DNA of 39,223 nucleotides, taken from NCBI GenBank assembly GCA_025933935.1, contig JAICYZ010000009.1, positions 1-39,223 of the forward strand, in the 5' to 3' direction. The notes below the pieces were generated by a model. That model saw nothing but the letters and a program-made list of their open reading frames with translations. It was not told the origin of the DNA and did not search any database. Of this stretch, positions 1 to 9,868 are shown in pieces (positions within the stretch are counted from its first letter, which is position 1; the number at the start of each line of letters is the position of its first letter). Both the position numbers and the translations under genes were made by a program. The stretch comes from Chitinophagaceae bacterium. Lineage in GTDB: Bacteria > Bacteroidota > Bacteroidia > Chitinophagales > Chitinophagaceae.

Positions 1-136
1 GTTTATAGGAAGAAGTAATTTCTATTGTTTGTCTTCTCGTTGTATCCTGCGCTTTGCTTTGAATAAATAAAAAGCACAGCGAAAAAATAAAAATTATTTT
101 ATTCAAAGAATTTTTCATTATCAATTTTTTAAACAT
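1..136 (-). CDS. Truncated secreted/outer-membrane protein (N-terminus only), possibly TonB-receptor-like
   Basis: Manual translation from ATG at 136, open to the window edge: MFKKLIMKNSLNKIIFIFSLCFLFIQSKAQDTTRRQTIEITSSYK. Sec signal peptide; starts 25 bp after the stop of the TPR gene on the same strand. Not in the supplied ORF track because it runs off the edge. Confidence 0.6.
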   Translation of the reverse strand, partial: MFKKLIMKNSLNKIIFIFSLCFLFIQSKAQDTTRRQTIEITSSYK

Positions 137-161
137 AGGTGTTTGTTTCTGCTTTAATTTT

Positions 162-3100
162 TTATTTGCTGTTCGATGGTGTTGTTTCTACTTTAGAGTT
201 CTGCTGTTCTTCACTGATGGCAGCATTCAGTTTATCCTGCGCTTCTTTTTTCAAATCAGGAATCGTTGCATTATCGGCTACACTTTTATACGTTGCTTTT
301 GCATTGAAATAATCTTTCTCTTTCAAATATATGTCGCCCAACAAAATGTATGCTTTTGCCACCCAATAATCATAGGCGCCGGTAACTTTTATTACATCAA
401 GCGCTGCTTTTTCTGCAGTGGAAAGCTGATTTAAGGTATAATAACAATTAGCAGTTTCGTACCGTGCTTCCGCGCCCCATTCAGATTTATTAACCGATGA
501 AACCTGCTTGAATGCTGCAATTGCTTCGTCGCATTGATTATTAACCTGCAATGATTTTCCCAACACTAAATTCGCAATTGCTTTATCATCAGTGCTGATT
601 CCTTTTTTTGTAAGTAACTCTTTTGCTGTTGTATTTGCCTGGGCGAAATCTTTGGTCTGATAATAACTTCTTACCAATCCACGCAACGCTTCCAGGTTGT
701 TTTCGGGAGTGGTGGCAAGTTCCAGGAGTTTAGAAAAATAAACTGTCGATTGTTTATAATCTTTCAAATCGAAATAAAAAATTCTCGATGCTGCCAATGC
801 CGCTCTTTCAGCAAACGGGCTGCTGCCCTGGTTTACAACTGCTTCGTAACCCGTCACTGCATTTTGCCAATCTTTGTTTCTTGAATAACATTCACTTTTA
901 TAGAAGTTAGCATTCAAAGTATAAGCGCCTTGCGGATACTTAGTAAGATAATTATTAAAAGAATTAATTGCTGATGCACAATCGTTATTGCTATATTGTA
1001 ATTCTGCTGCTGCATAGGTAATCGAGTCGGCTTCTGATATGCTGATCACTTTGCCTGATTTTTGAACGAAAGAAACGTAATCGTTCGGCTTGCCCATTTC
1101 AACATAGATATTTTTAAGATTGTCAAGCGCTTCGTTTGCTTCTTCTGATTGTGGGTACTGGGTTACAAGCTTCTGATAATCTTTTAATGCTTCATCGTTA
1201 TTGTTCAGATTGTAATTTGCAAGGCCGAGTTTCAAATAAACTTTAGGATATTGACTTGATGCCGATTTGATATCAAGGATTTTATTGAGATAAGGAATCG
1301 CGTCTCTGAAATTTTCTTGTAACATATACGCGTTGGCGATCTGCATGTATGATTCTGCCACCAGATCGCTTTGCGGATAACGTTGTGTAAGTGTATTGAA
1401 AGTTTTAATTTTTTCTGCCGGGTTATTTATTCCGTTGATCAGAGCAACCTGGTATAATGCATAATCACTTTGTGCTAATCCATTATTAATCACATTTTGA
1501 TACATGCTTTTTGCAGTACTGTAATTTTTCTGCATAAAATAACAATCGGCAGATCTTACGTAAGCGTCTTGCTCTAAAGTGGAACTTCCGGATGAAATTG
1601 CAGGTGCAACTGATTTAAAATTAGCAAGTGCCTGTGTATAATTTTGTAAGTTTAAATAACTATAACCCAGTACATATTTTGCATCAGTAGGATTGGCTTC
1701 GCCCTGGATGCCACCATATTGCAAATAATCATTCATGTATTTTATAGCTTCATCATAACGGTTAAGTCTGTAAGCAGTTTCTGCTTTCCAAAAATCAGCG
1801 AAAGGCAATACAGCGCCCGCATTCGGGTCTTTGATGATTTGATTTAATAAATCATCCGCTTCATTTAATTTCTGGTCATTGATGTATTGTGTAGCACGCC
1901 CGAATAGAATTTTGGGATAAATTCTTTGCATGGTTGGCGTCGGTTTTCCAAACGATTGATACAATGTCAATGCTTCAGCATAGTTGTTTGTATTCGCCAA
2001 AAGATTGATGATGATTTCTTTTCCTTCATTAGCATAAACAGAAGTAGGATAGAGGTCGAGAAATTTGTTCATGGAAGTCAAAGCAACATCCTGGTAGCCT
2101 AATTCGTAAGAAAGCTTTGCATAATTAAATCTTGAAATCTCCTGTTGTTTCCTGTTGCTGCTATTCTCTGCGCTGTATAGAAAAGCATTTCTTGCATTCT
2201 CTTTCTGGCCGGTTCTTAGATAAAGATCACCAAGCAAATACATGGAGTTCTGACCCAGAGAATCTTTCTCGTTACTCAATTGTTTAAATCCCTCAATTGC
2301 TTTCTGTACCTGGTTTGCATCATAATAACAATAACTCAATTCGTACATGATCTCTTTAGAAACTTTGTCGCTGTTTTTTACATAAGCTTCTAACAAAGGC
2401 AAGGCTTTTGCAAACTGTTTTTTCTCAAAATAAATTTGTCCCATCAAAAGACTTAAATCTTTCCTGTAATAAATATCATTTTGCGAAAGCTTGCTTTTTC
2501 CATATTGCAATGCTTTGTCTTCATTGCCCTGGAAGTAATATATCTGCGCGATATAATACGGGACAAGGCCGCGATATTTCGGAATAGATTCTACTTTCTG
2601 AAAAGAAGTTAATGCGTTATTATAATCATGATCGCGATAACTTATATAGCCGTAATAATAATTGGCATCATAATAATATTTATTATCCGGAAGCTGATGG
2701 ATTTCATTGAACAAAGGCTTTGCATCATCAAATCTGTCCACATTAAAATAGGAATAAGCAAGTTCAAATTTTGCATCGGCAATTTCTTCATTGCTCAGAT
2801 TATTATAACCTGCTCTTTCATAATAAACGATGGCGCGGGCATAATCATTTCTTGTAAAATAATATTGGGCGAGATGAAAGCTCATCAGTTGCTGACGCGG
2901 TTCGTTGTTTGCAGCATCTATAAAACGCTTTGCCTGATCTGCAGCAATTTCGTGATTCAGTTTTAATTCACAAACGATAAAAAAGTACTCAATGTCCTGG
3001 TTCAAATAAGCATGACTGCTTGTTGTATTTTCAGGATACTTATCCATTAAGGGTTTCAGCAGGGGATATGCAAGAGTATATTCTCCTTTGATAAAATATT

Positions 3101-3206
3101 CTCTTGCTTCTTTGAAGTTTTTTTCCGGATCTGTTACATTATAATTGGCTTGCGAAAAACAGGAAACAGAAAGAAGAAGGGCAATCGGAAGAAAGAAACG
3201 CGTCAT
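162..3206 (-). CDS. Secreted tetratricopeptide-repeat protein
   Basis: 1014-aa ORF, signal peptide MTRFFLPIALLLSVSCFSQA, many TPR-like helices (YFLGDLYLRTGQ..., AKYVLGYSYLNLQNYTQALANF...). Confidence 0.9.
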   Translation of the reverse strand: MTRFFLPIALLLSVSCFSQANYNVTDPEKNFKEAREYFIKGEYTLAYPLLKPLMDKYPENTTSSHAYLNQDIEYFFIVCELKLNHEIAADQAKRFIDAANNEPRQQLMSFHLAQYYFTRNDYARAIVYYERAGYNNLSNEEIADAKFELAYSYFNVDRFDDAKPLFNEIHQLPDNKYYYDANYYYGYISYRDHDYNNALTSFQKVESIPKYRGLVPYYIAQIYYFQGNEDKALQYGKSKLSQNDIYYRKDLSLLMGQIYFEKKQFAKALPLLEAYVKNSDKVSKEIMYELSYCYYDANQVQKAIEGFKQLSNEKDSLGQNSMYLLGDLYLRTGQKENARNAFLYSAENSSNRKQQEISRFNYAKLSYELGYQDVALTSMNKFLDLYPTSVYANEGKEIIINLLANTNNYAEALTLYQSFGKPTPTMQRIYPKILFGRATQYINDQKLNEADDLLNQIIKDPNAGAVLPFADFWKAETAYRLNRYDEAIKYMNDYLQYGGIQGEANPTDAKYVLGYSYLNLQNYTQALANFKSVAPAISSGSSTLEQDAYVRSADCYFMQKNYSTAKSMYQNVINNGLAQSDYALYQVALINGINNPAEKIKTFNTLTQRYPQSDLVAESYMQIANAYMLQENFRDAIPYLNKILDIKSASSQYPKVYLKLGLANYNLNNNDEALKDYQKLVTQYPQSEEANEALDNLKNIYVEMGKPNDYVSFVQKSGKVISISEADSITYAAAELQYSNNDCASAINSFNNYLTKYPQGAYTLNANFYKSECYSRNKDWQNAVTGYEAVVNQGSSPFAERAALAASRIFYFDLKDYKQSTVYFSKLLELATTPENNLEALRGLVRSYYQTKDFAQANTTAKELLTKKGISTDDKAIANLVLGKSLQVNNQCDEAIAAFKQVSSVNKSEWGAEARYETANCYYTLNQLSTAEKAALDVIKVTGAYDYWVAKAYILLGDIYLKEKDYFNAKATYKSVADNATIPDLKKEAQDKLNAAISEEQQNSKVETTPSNSK

Positions 3207-3397
3207 TAATTTTAGGATTTTAATTTTGCATGATTGAATTAAAAAAAAAACAAATCGTTGTAATCCAGAAAAGAAAATTTTACTTCGCGCAAAAGTACAA
3301 ACACCATTCCACTAATCACTTTGTCAAAAATATTTGAACGAAAATAAAAACACTTTAAATTGCACAAATCTTTGTTAATACAATTGTAAAATAAATA

Positions 3398-3805
3398 ATG
3401 AGTAAATTCTTTTCCACGAAACATTCAGCCGGCGCGTTTAATTTCGGAATGCTTATTTTAAGAATTGCGACAGGGTTGTTACTTGCCAGCCACGGATATG
3501 CGAAACTCATAAAATTTAATACACTTAAATATAGGTTTATGAATTTTATGCATCTTGGATCTACTGCTTCTCTTTCGCTCATCATTTTTGCCGAGTTGAT
3601 CTGTGGAATTTTATTGATCTTAGGATTGTTTACCCGGCTGGCGTGTATCCCAATAATTATCGGAATGGCAGTAGTTGTATTTATCGCTTCACACGGACAG
3701 ATATTTGACACAGGTGAAAGGGGAATGGTTTATCTGGCTGCTACACTTACTATTTTGTTGTGCGGCCCCGGAAGAATCAGTGTAGATGGTATGATGGGAA
3801 AATAG
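3398..3805 (+). CDS. DoxX family membrane protein
   Basis: Four-TM protein with LRIATGLLLASHGYAKL and AELICGILLILGLFTRLACIPIIIGMAV, typical of DoxX. Confidence 0.85.
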   Translation: MSKFFSTKHSAGAFNFGMLILRIATGLLLASHGYAKLIKFNTLKYRFMNFMHLGSTASLSLIIFAELICGILLILGLFTRLACIPIIIGMAVVVFIASHGQIFDTGERGMVYLAATLTILLCGPGRISVDGMMGK

Positions 3806-3901
3806 AACGAGAGCGCTTCTGTATTTGTACTTCGAGCATTAAACTTTTGTAAACTGCTCTAAACCCTCTTAAACCCTTATATTTTACTTTTCAAAAAAAA
3901 C

Positions 3902-4312
3902 ATGTTTACTTCAAAAACCCAAATAAGAATTCACTATGCCCTCACTGACCAGATGGGATTGGTATATCATGGGCATTACGCACAATTTTATGAAATTGGA
4001 AGAACGGAAGCGTTACGCAGTCTCGGTTTGACGTATAAAGAAGTAGAAGCGGCGGGAGTGATCATGCCGGTCACCGAAATTCACAGCAGGTTTATTAGGC
4101 CTGCCTTATATGATGATTTGATAACGGTTGTTACCACCGTAAAAGAAATGCCTTTGCATCACAAAATTGTTTTTCACAGCGAGATTTTTAATGAGAAAAA
4201 TGAATTGCTCAATGTCGGCGACGTAACGTTGTATTTCATGGATGCTAAAACGATGAAACGTGTAGAGATGCCTGCAATGATCAAAGAAAAAATGCTTGAA
4301 TATTTTGAGTAG
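3902..4312 (+). CDS. Acyl-CoA thioesterase, YbgC/FadM hotdog family
   Basis: IRIHYALTDQMGLVYHGHYAQFYEIGRTEALRSLGL matches the YbgC-type signature (Y.D.mG.vyh..Y...fe.gR.e.lR). Confidence 0.9.
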   Translation: MFTSKTQIRIHYALTDQMGLVYHGHYAQFYEIGRTEALRSLGLTYKEVEAAGVIMPVTEIHSRFIRPALYDDLITVVTTVKEMPLHHKIVFHSEIFNEKNELLNVGDVTLYFMDAKTMKRVEMPAMIKEKMLEYFE

Positions 4313-4382
4313 AAAAGCTTTGGCAATTGTTTCGTTTTTAGAAATAAAAATCTTCCTTAAAAGTTGTTCTGCTGTTTGGTTT

Positions 4383-5444
4383 TTATTGAATCGCTTTCAT
4401 CTTTCGTTCTATCTGTTCATCACATTTTTTTAAAGACCTGAAGTGTTTTTTTGCATTGATTAAAAAAATCAAACCTTTTGAAAATCCCCAATAACGCATT
4501 CCTTTTTTGTGGTTATAATTGCTTATTTGATATAATGCTTTCCAGTGCTTGATGATTTCTTTGTATGCTGTTGCCAAATGATATTTTCCTGTATAAATAT
4601 GATTCGGAATAGAACCGGCTCCGTTAAATTCAAGAATCGAAAAATTTTCTCCTTTTTTTAAATCTTCAATAGAGCGGCATTTTATGTCATAGCGCCCGTA
4701 ATAAAAATCATTGCTAAGGCTGATCTTGTCAAATACTTTAAGGAGATTATGGTCAATAAAATCAGATAAATCATGAAAAGTGGTTCCATGGTAACGGTTA
4801 CCCACAAACGACAAATAAAAAACTTCATCTTTTGCCAGAATATCATTTAGTTTTTCGGCTGAAAGTTTATTAATTTCTTCTTTAATTTCTGGTTTATTTT
4901 TCGTTACCAGTTCTGCTATCGAAGAAATGCCATCGCCTTTTATTGATGGTAATTTTTTTGAAAAAAACGCTGAAATTTCTCCTGTTTTATTTTCCGGGTA
5001 GCGATGATAAAAAACGCTTACTTCAAAAGGATAATCAACGTAATCCTGAATAATATAATCAACAGGCATCAACTGGTGATAAATTTCAAGCTGGCTTTCA
5101 TTGGCAATCTTTCTGAATAAAATACCGGCCATTCCTGTGTTGGGCTTCACGATAAACGGATAAGAAAAAGAATGTTTTTTTAGTTCGTCACGAACGAGGC
5201 AAAAAGAACTTTTTGGATTTAAATAAATCGTCTTTGGGTAATATTCCCGTGACAAAAGATTATACATCTCATCTTTGCTTTCGCCTTCAAATCCACCAAA
5301 TGTAAGGGTAGGATTGGATGTACTAAAAAACCATAAAGAGCCGCTTCGAATGCAATACCAAAGCCAAACAAAAGAAACAGGAAAATAAAATGGAAGGAAA
5401 GGCCAGTGCTGCCAGTTGCTTAATTTTTGAGTTAATTTTTTCAA
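4383..5444 (-). CDS. ATP-grasp domain ligase-like protein
   Basis: FIVKPNTGMAG lysine/loop motif and C-terminal SILEFNGAGSIPNHIY (ExN-type metal site), resembling D-Ala-D-Ala ligase-like ATP-grasp proteins. Starts 10 bp after the panD-like gene. Confidence 0.7.
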   Translation of the reverse strand: MKKLTQKLSNWQHWPFLPFYFPVSFVWLWYCIRSGSLWFFSTSNPTLTFGGFEGESKDEMYNLLSREYYPKTIYLNPKSSFCLVRDELKKHSFSYPFIVKPNTGMAGILFRKIANESQLEIYHQLMPVDYIIQDYVDYPFEVSVFYHRYPENKTGEISAFFSKKLPSIKGDGISSIAELVTKNKPEIKEEINKLSAEKLNDILAKDEVFYLSFVGNRYHGTTFHDLSDFIDHNLLKVFDKISLSNDFYYGRYDIKCRSIEDLKKGENFSILEFNGAGSIPNHIYTGKYHLATAYKEIIKHWKALYQISNYNHKKGMRYWGFSKGLIFLINAKKHFRSLKKCDEQIERKMKAIQ

Positions 5445-5454
5445 TAGGTAATTT

Positions 5455-5823
5455 CTAAAACGTATATTTTTTTACTTCCTTCAACCGGTTATTTTCGTCG
5501 GCGTGTACTATCGTAGGATGAAAATCGTGTACTTCATTTTCGGAATCGAAATACCCAAATGAAAGCACATGAATTTTATCGCCCTTGTTAAATTTTTTGG
5601 AAGCTGCACCGTTCAAAGAAACAAAACCAGGTTTTTTACTTCTTATTACATAAGTCATGATCCTGTTGCCGTTCGTAATGTTGTTTACATAAACCTGTTC
5701 AAATAATTTTAACCCCGAAACCTCTATCAATTCATCCGGCAGAGCGATACTACCCGGATAGCTTTCCGAACTCTCCGTAACGATTAGTTGTTGAATTTTT
5801 ACTCGTAATAACTGAAGTAACAT
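5455..5823 (-). CDS. panD: Aspartate 1-decarboxylase (PanD)-like, pyruvoyl enzyme family
   Basis: Starting at Met9 of the ORF, aligns residue-for-residue with PanD: K9, Y22-x-G24-S25 self-cleavage site (YPGS), NITNGNRIMTYVI (R54/T57/Y58 region), SLNGAAS (N72 region). H11 is replaced by Q. Confidence 0.75.
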   Translation of the reverse strand: MLLQLLRVKIQQLIVTESSESYPGSIALPDELIEVSGLKLFEQVYVNNITNGNRIMTYVIRSKKPGFVSLNGAASKKFNKGDKIHVLSFGYFDSENEVHDFHPTIVHADENNRLKEVKKYTF

Positions 5824-5988
5824 AAAGTGGTTTTTTAAAATCAGCAAAAGAATTTGCCAAAATACAGTTTAAAATGTGGAAATTCTGAAGAAACAAAGTG
5901 ACTCGCTGAATTTTGATTTTACAAAAAACATACCTGATTTTGGAACAGTAAAATAAGAAATAACTCCAATTCATCTTTTCTGATACTA

Positions 5989-6117
5989 TCAGCTGCGTAT
6001 CCCTTTGTTACGCTCAGCATCATGTTCGGAATTCCGCGCCTTATAAACAACTTTATAAAGCATCGCACCTAAAACAGAAATGATTCCCACTGCTATACCG
6101 GCAATTTTTGCAAACAT
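5989..6117 (-). CDS. Small single-TM hypothetical protein (42 aa)
   Basis: Manual translation: MFAKIAGIAVGIISVLGAMLYKVVYKARNSEHDAERNKGIRS*. One hydrophobic helix plus charged tail; same strand as neighbours. Confidence 0.45.
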   Translation of the reverse strand: MFAKIAGIAVGIISVLGAMLYKVVYKARNSEHDAERNKGIRS

Positions 6118-6128
6118 ATTTCTTCGGT

Positions 6129-7118
6129 TTATTTCTTGTAAATTAAATTCTCTAAAATGTTTTCATCAAAAAAAGTCTTTGTAATTTGTTCCGAATACGT
6201 CAAAATCTGCGGAATTTTCATTTGTCCGTCACCAGAAATTGCATAAGCCAGCTCTTCTGTTTTTTCACATGTTTTATAAATATTTGCAATGCTTTCTTCA
6301 ATGATAACAATTTTGAGTCCGCCATCTTTTAATGTTCCCAGCTCAGCAATCATCCAGCTTAATGCATAATAATAGTGATCATTTAGCAGAATATGTTCTT
6401 CTAAACCAGTTCCATCCGGCATTATATTAAACAACGAATTCACAATTTCAGGCGTCAAATATTTGTTTAAAAAATCCGGCACCTCTGCGTTTGATCTCAA
6501 TTGTATCAAGCCGCGTAACGCTTGCGGGTAAATGCTTAGCCATCTTAATTGCCGCCTTAGCTCATGCAAGTCGTTTTCAATATCTAAAAATTGAAGGTTG
6601 GGTTTTTTATACCTTTTGATAATTTTATTAATATTTTTTGTGTAAACATTTAAGATGGCAAGCGTGTCTTCCTTTTCGTTTAGCCAGTTTATGTTTTCCA
6701 GTTGTTTGGTAATTTTTGAAAGGCGTTTTTTATGTTTTCCAATCCATTTTTTTTTCTTCAGATCATCATTTAGTTCTTCCGTTTTTTCCTTTGTCTTCTT
6801 TTCTAAATAACTGGTTATTGCTGGCGGAATCCTTTTTTCTTTTGCAAATTCTTTTGCAAAAGAGTCATAATTATCTATTGCGCCTAAACGGTCTTCTAAA
6901 TCTTTGAAAAGTTTGTTTAATTTTTTAAATTTCTGATGTGGATGGATTTTTTTATAAAGTCTGGTCAGCGCTTCCAACATAAAAAGTGGCGTACGCATAT
7001 CTTCTGTGTACGCAACAAAAGCAGGGCTTTGCGCCGATTCTGCTTTTTCTAAAATCGTTTTTAGTTTTTCAAGAAAAAACAGGAATCTTGATAAACCGAT
7101 GGGTGTATAATCATTCAT
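6129..7118 (-). CDS. Hypothetical helical protein, possible divergent CHAD-like domain
   Basis: 329-aa ORF; helices ...EDMRTPLFMLEALTRLYKKIHP...LKDLEDRLGAIDNYDSF and DLHELRRQLRWLSIYPQAL resemble the two CHAD repeats. Family assignment is weak. Confidence 0.6.
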   Translation of the reverse strand: MNDYTPIGLSRFLFFLEKLKTILEKAESAQSPAFVAYTEDMRTPLFMLEALTRLYKKIHPHQKFKKLNKLFKDLEDRLGAIDNYDSFAKEFAKEKRIPPAITSYLEKKTKEKTEELNDDLKKKKWIGKHKKRLSKITKQLENINWLNEKEDTLAILNVYTKNINKIIKRYKKPNLQFLDIENDLHELRRQLRWLSIYPQALRGLIQLRSNAEVPDFLNKYLTPEIVNSLFNIMPDGTGLEEHILLNDHYYYALSWMIAELGTLKDGGLKIVIIEESIANIYKTCEKTEELAYAISGDGQMKIPQILTYSEQITKTFFDENILENLIYKK

Positions 7119-7283
7119 TTGGTAAATGTTGTTTAGTTTTTTTAAACTGAATATGCATTCGATTGTTCATCGGGTAATGATAAATGGGTTGATAATTGGT
7201 ATTTCCAACAACCGGGCCGTAAACTAATATTGAAGCCGGTTTCTTATTTTGATGAACGGCTCAAACTTGAAACATCCATCACA

Positions 7284-8201
7284 TTATCTGCATTCCGGTT
7301 TCTTACAATCTTCATTACTAAATTCCGTTTCCAATGTTACGTGTTGGATGTTGAGATGTTGGAGTGTGTGCTTCAGATTGTTTTTAATGCTGCTGATTTG
7401 CTCTTTGTCCTGCCTGTTGTCAATTACCAAATGTGCTGTCATCGCATTTTCAGTTGTACTCATCGCCCATACATGAATATGATGAAGGCCTTTTATTCCA
7501 TCAATTTTCAATGCTTTATTTTTTATTTCATCCAGGTTAATATCTTTCGGAACGGCATCTAAAGTAAGTGCCAGGCTCTCTTTAAGCAAAGTCCAGGTGC
7601 TGAATAAAATAACCAGGACAATTACAATACTAATTACCGGATCAATCCAATACAGATGCGTATAAGAGATGACAATACCGCCAATCATAATGCCCAGGCT
7701 TACCAGCGCATCCGCCATCATGTGCAGATACGCACTTTTGACATTAAGATCTTTTTCTTTATTTTTTAAAAATAAAATCGCTGTCAAAAAATTGATAACA
7801 ATACCAATTCCTGCCACAATTGCTATCGTTTTACCCGGCAACGCTGGTGGATTAGCGAAGCGTTGAATTGCTTCGTAACCAATAATAGCAATAGACACCA
7901 ATAGAATTACCGCATTTGTCAAGGCCGCCAGGATTGTGGTTTTTCGATAACCATACGTATATTTATTGTTTGATTTTATTTTTAAAAGCTTGAATGCCAG
8001 CAGGGATAAACCAAGACTTCCCACATCTGCCAGATTGTGTCCCGCATCTGAAAGTAATGATAATGAATCAATGGAAAATCCAACAACGGCTTCAATAATT
8101 ACAAATAATAAGTTAAGAGCAATGCCTATTACAAAGGCACTGTTTACCGTTGTGAGAACGGCAATATGACTGTGATCGTGATGGGAATGATTGTGTTCCA
8201 T
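7284..8201 (-). CDS. Cation diffusion facilitator (CzcD/ZitB-like) metal efflux transporter
   Basis: His-rich N-terminus MEHNHSHHDHSH; LSLLSDAGHNLADVGSLGLSLLAFKL; LHMMADALVSLGIMIGG; C-terminal HHIHVWAMSTTENAMTAHLVI. Confidence 0.95.
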   Translation of the reverse strand: MEHNHSHHDHSHIAVLTTVNSAFVIGIALNLLFVIIEAVVGFSIDSLSLLSDAGHNLADVGSLGLSLLAFKLLKIKSNNKYTYGYRKTTILAALTNAVILLVSIAIIGYEAIQRFANPPALPGKTIAIVAGIGIVINFLTAILFLKNKEKDLNVKSAYLHMMADALVSLGIMIGGIVISYTHLYWIDPVISIVIVLVILFSTWTLLKESLALTLDAVPKDINLDEIKNKALKIDGIKGLHHIHVWAMSTTENAMTAHLVIDNRQDKEQISSIKNNLKHTLQHLNIQHVTLETEFSNEDCKKPECR

Positions 8202-8402
8202 TCAAATGAATATGCTGTAAAGTTAATTACGAAACTATATCACATTCCTAAAACTGAATAATTTTATTGATTGTGAAAACGTTTTTTGATGAAGAATTTA
8301 CCTTGCAATTCAGCTCTTGAATATTTGATTTTCGATTGCAGTTTAATCTTTTGACTTTTTTAGTGTTATTTTTCCATTTTAATTTTTAAAGAAAATTTTA
8401 GG

Positions 8403-9818
8403 ATGAAAAGAAGGACATTCCTCTATCAGTCGGGCGTAGCCAGCCTTAGTGTACTTACTCCCTCAATTTTAAAAGCAGGTTTGCTTTCGGAATTACCAAA
8501 TAATCGTCCGAAACTTTCTGACAGAAAATTTACCAGCAATGCAGTAGAAGAAACTATTACTAAAATGAAAAAAGTAATCAAAGATCCGAAACTTGCCACG
8601 CTGTTTGAAAATTGTTTTCCGAACACGTTGGATACTACTGTTTTTTTTAAAATGATCAATGGCAGGCCCGATACTTTTGTAATTACCGGTGATATCCATG
8701 CTATGTGGCTGCGTGACAGCAGTGCACAGGTTTGGCCTTATCTGCCCCTGATGAAAGATGATAAACATTTACAAAAGTTGATTGCCGGCGTCATCAACCG
8801 GCAAACAAAATGCATACTTATTGATCCTTATGCAAACGCATTCAATGACGGTCCTACAGGAAGTGAATGGGATAAAGACCTTACCGCAATGAAACCAGAA
8901 TTGCATGAACGCAAATGGGAAGTAGATTCATTGTGTTATCCCATTCGGCTTGCCTATCACTATTGGAAAGATACCGGTGATACTTCTCCATTTGATAAAG
9001 ATTGGAATGAGGCCATGCATTCTGTTGTAACCACTTTTAAACAGCAGCAGCGTAAAGAAAATAAAGGCCCTTACTCTTTCGGAAGAGTTACTTCATGGTC
9101 AACCGATACTGTTCCTGGCAACGGTTATGGCAATCCCATCGTTCCCGTTGGATTGATCGTTTCAATTTTTCGTCCATCCGATGATGCAACGATTTTTCCT
9201 TTTTTAATTCCATCCAATTTTTTTGCGGTTGTTTCCTTGAGACAGCTTTCTGTCATGTCTGTGAAGATTTTGAATGATACAAAATTTGCTGCTGAATGTG
9301 ATGCTCTTGCCAGTGAAGTGGAGTCTGCATTAAAAAAATATGCAACGGCTCATCATCAGCAGTTCGGTGAAATGTATGCTTACGAAGCCGATGGATTTGG
9401 GAACCAATTATTCATGGACGACAGCAATGTGCCCAGTTTACTTTCGTTGCCTTACCTCGATGCGCTTCCGGTAAATGATTCCATTTATCAAAATACAAGG
9501 AAGTTTATTTTAAGCAAAAAGAATCCTTACTTTTTTAAAGGAAAGTATGCAGAAGGAAGTGGCAGTCCGCATACGCTTGATGATATGATTTGGCCGATGA
9601 GTATTATTTTAAGAATCATTACCAGTACCGATGATAATGAAATAAGATCTTGTTTAAAAATGTTGAAAAATACGGATGCAGGCACAGGTTTCATGCATGA
9701 ATCGTTTAATAAAGACAATCCTGAAAAATTTACCAGGAAATGGTTTGCCTGGGCGAACACTTTATTTGGAGAAATGATTTTGAAATTGAATAAGGAACGG
9801 CCATATTTATTGCATTAA
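8403..9818 (+). CDS. Glycoside hydrolase family 125 (exo-alpha-1,6-mannosidase-like), Tat-type signal
   Basis: MKRRTFLYQSGVASLSVLTPSILKAG signal; FVITGDIHAMWLRDSSAQVWPYLPL and KWEVDSLCYPIRLAYHYWKDTGD are GH125-type motifs. Confidence 0.85.
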   Translation: MKRRTFLYQSGVASLSVLTPSILKAGLLSELPNNRPKLSDRKFTSNAVEETITKMKKVIKDPKLATLFENCFPNTLDTTVFFKMINGRPDTFVITGDIHAMWLRDSSAQVWPYLPLMKDDKHLQKLIAGVINRQTKCILIDPYANAFNDGPTGSEWDKDLTAMKPELHERKWEVDSLCYPIRLAYHYWKDTGDTSPFDKDWNEAMHSVVTTFKQQQRKENKGPYSFGRVTSWSTDTVPGNGYGNPIVPVGLIVSIFRPSDDATIFPFLIPSNFFAVVSLRQLSVMSVKILNDTKFAAECDALASEVESALKKYATAHHQQFGEMYAYEADGFGNQLFMDDSNVPSLLSLPYLDALPVNDSIYQNTRKFILSKKNPYFFKGKYAEGSGSPHTLDDMIWPMSIILRIITSTDDNEIRSCLKMLKNTDAGTGFMHESFNKDNPEKFTRKWFAWANTLFGEMILKLNKERPYLLH

Positions 9819-9868
9819 TCTGCTGATATTAGAGTAGAAATCGTTGATATTTGTTCATTTGCTGATTT

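Noticed and set aside
3355-3711. 118-aa minus-strand ORF opposite DoxX
   Set aside because: Shadow ORF; the + strand frame has clear DoxX features.
5750-5974. 74-aa minus-strand ORF overlapping the panD-like start
   Set aside because: Overlaps the PanD N-terminus in another frame and lacks domain features.
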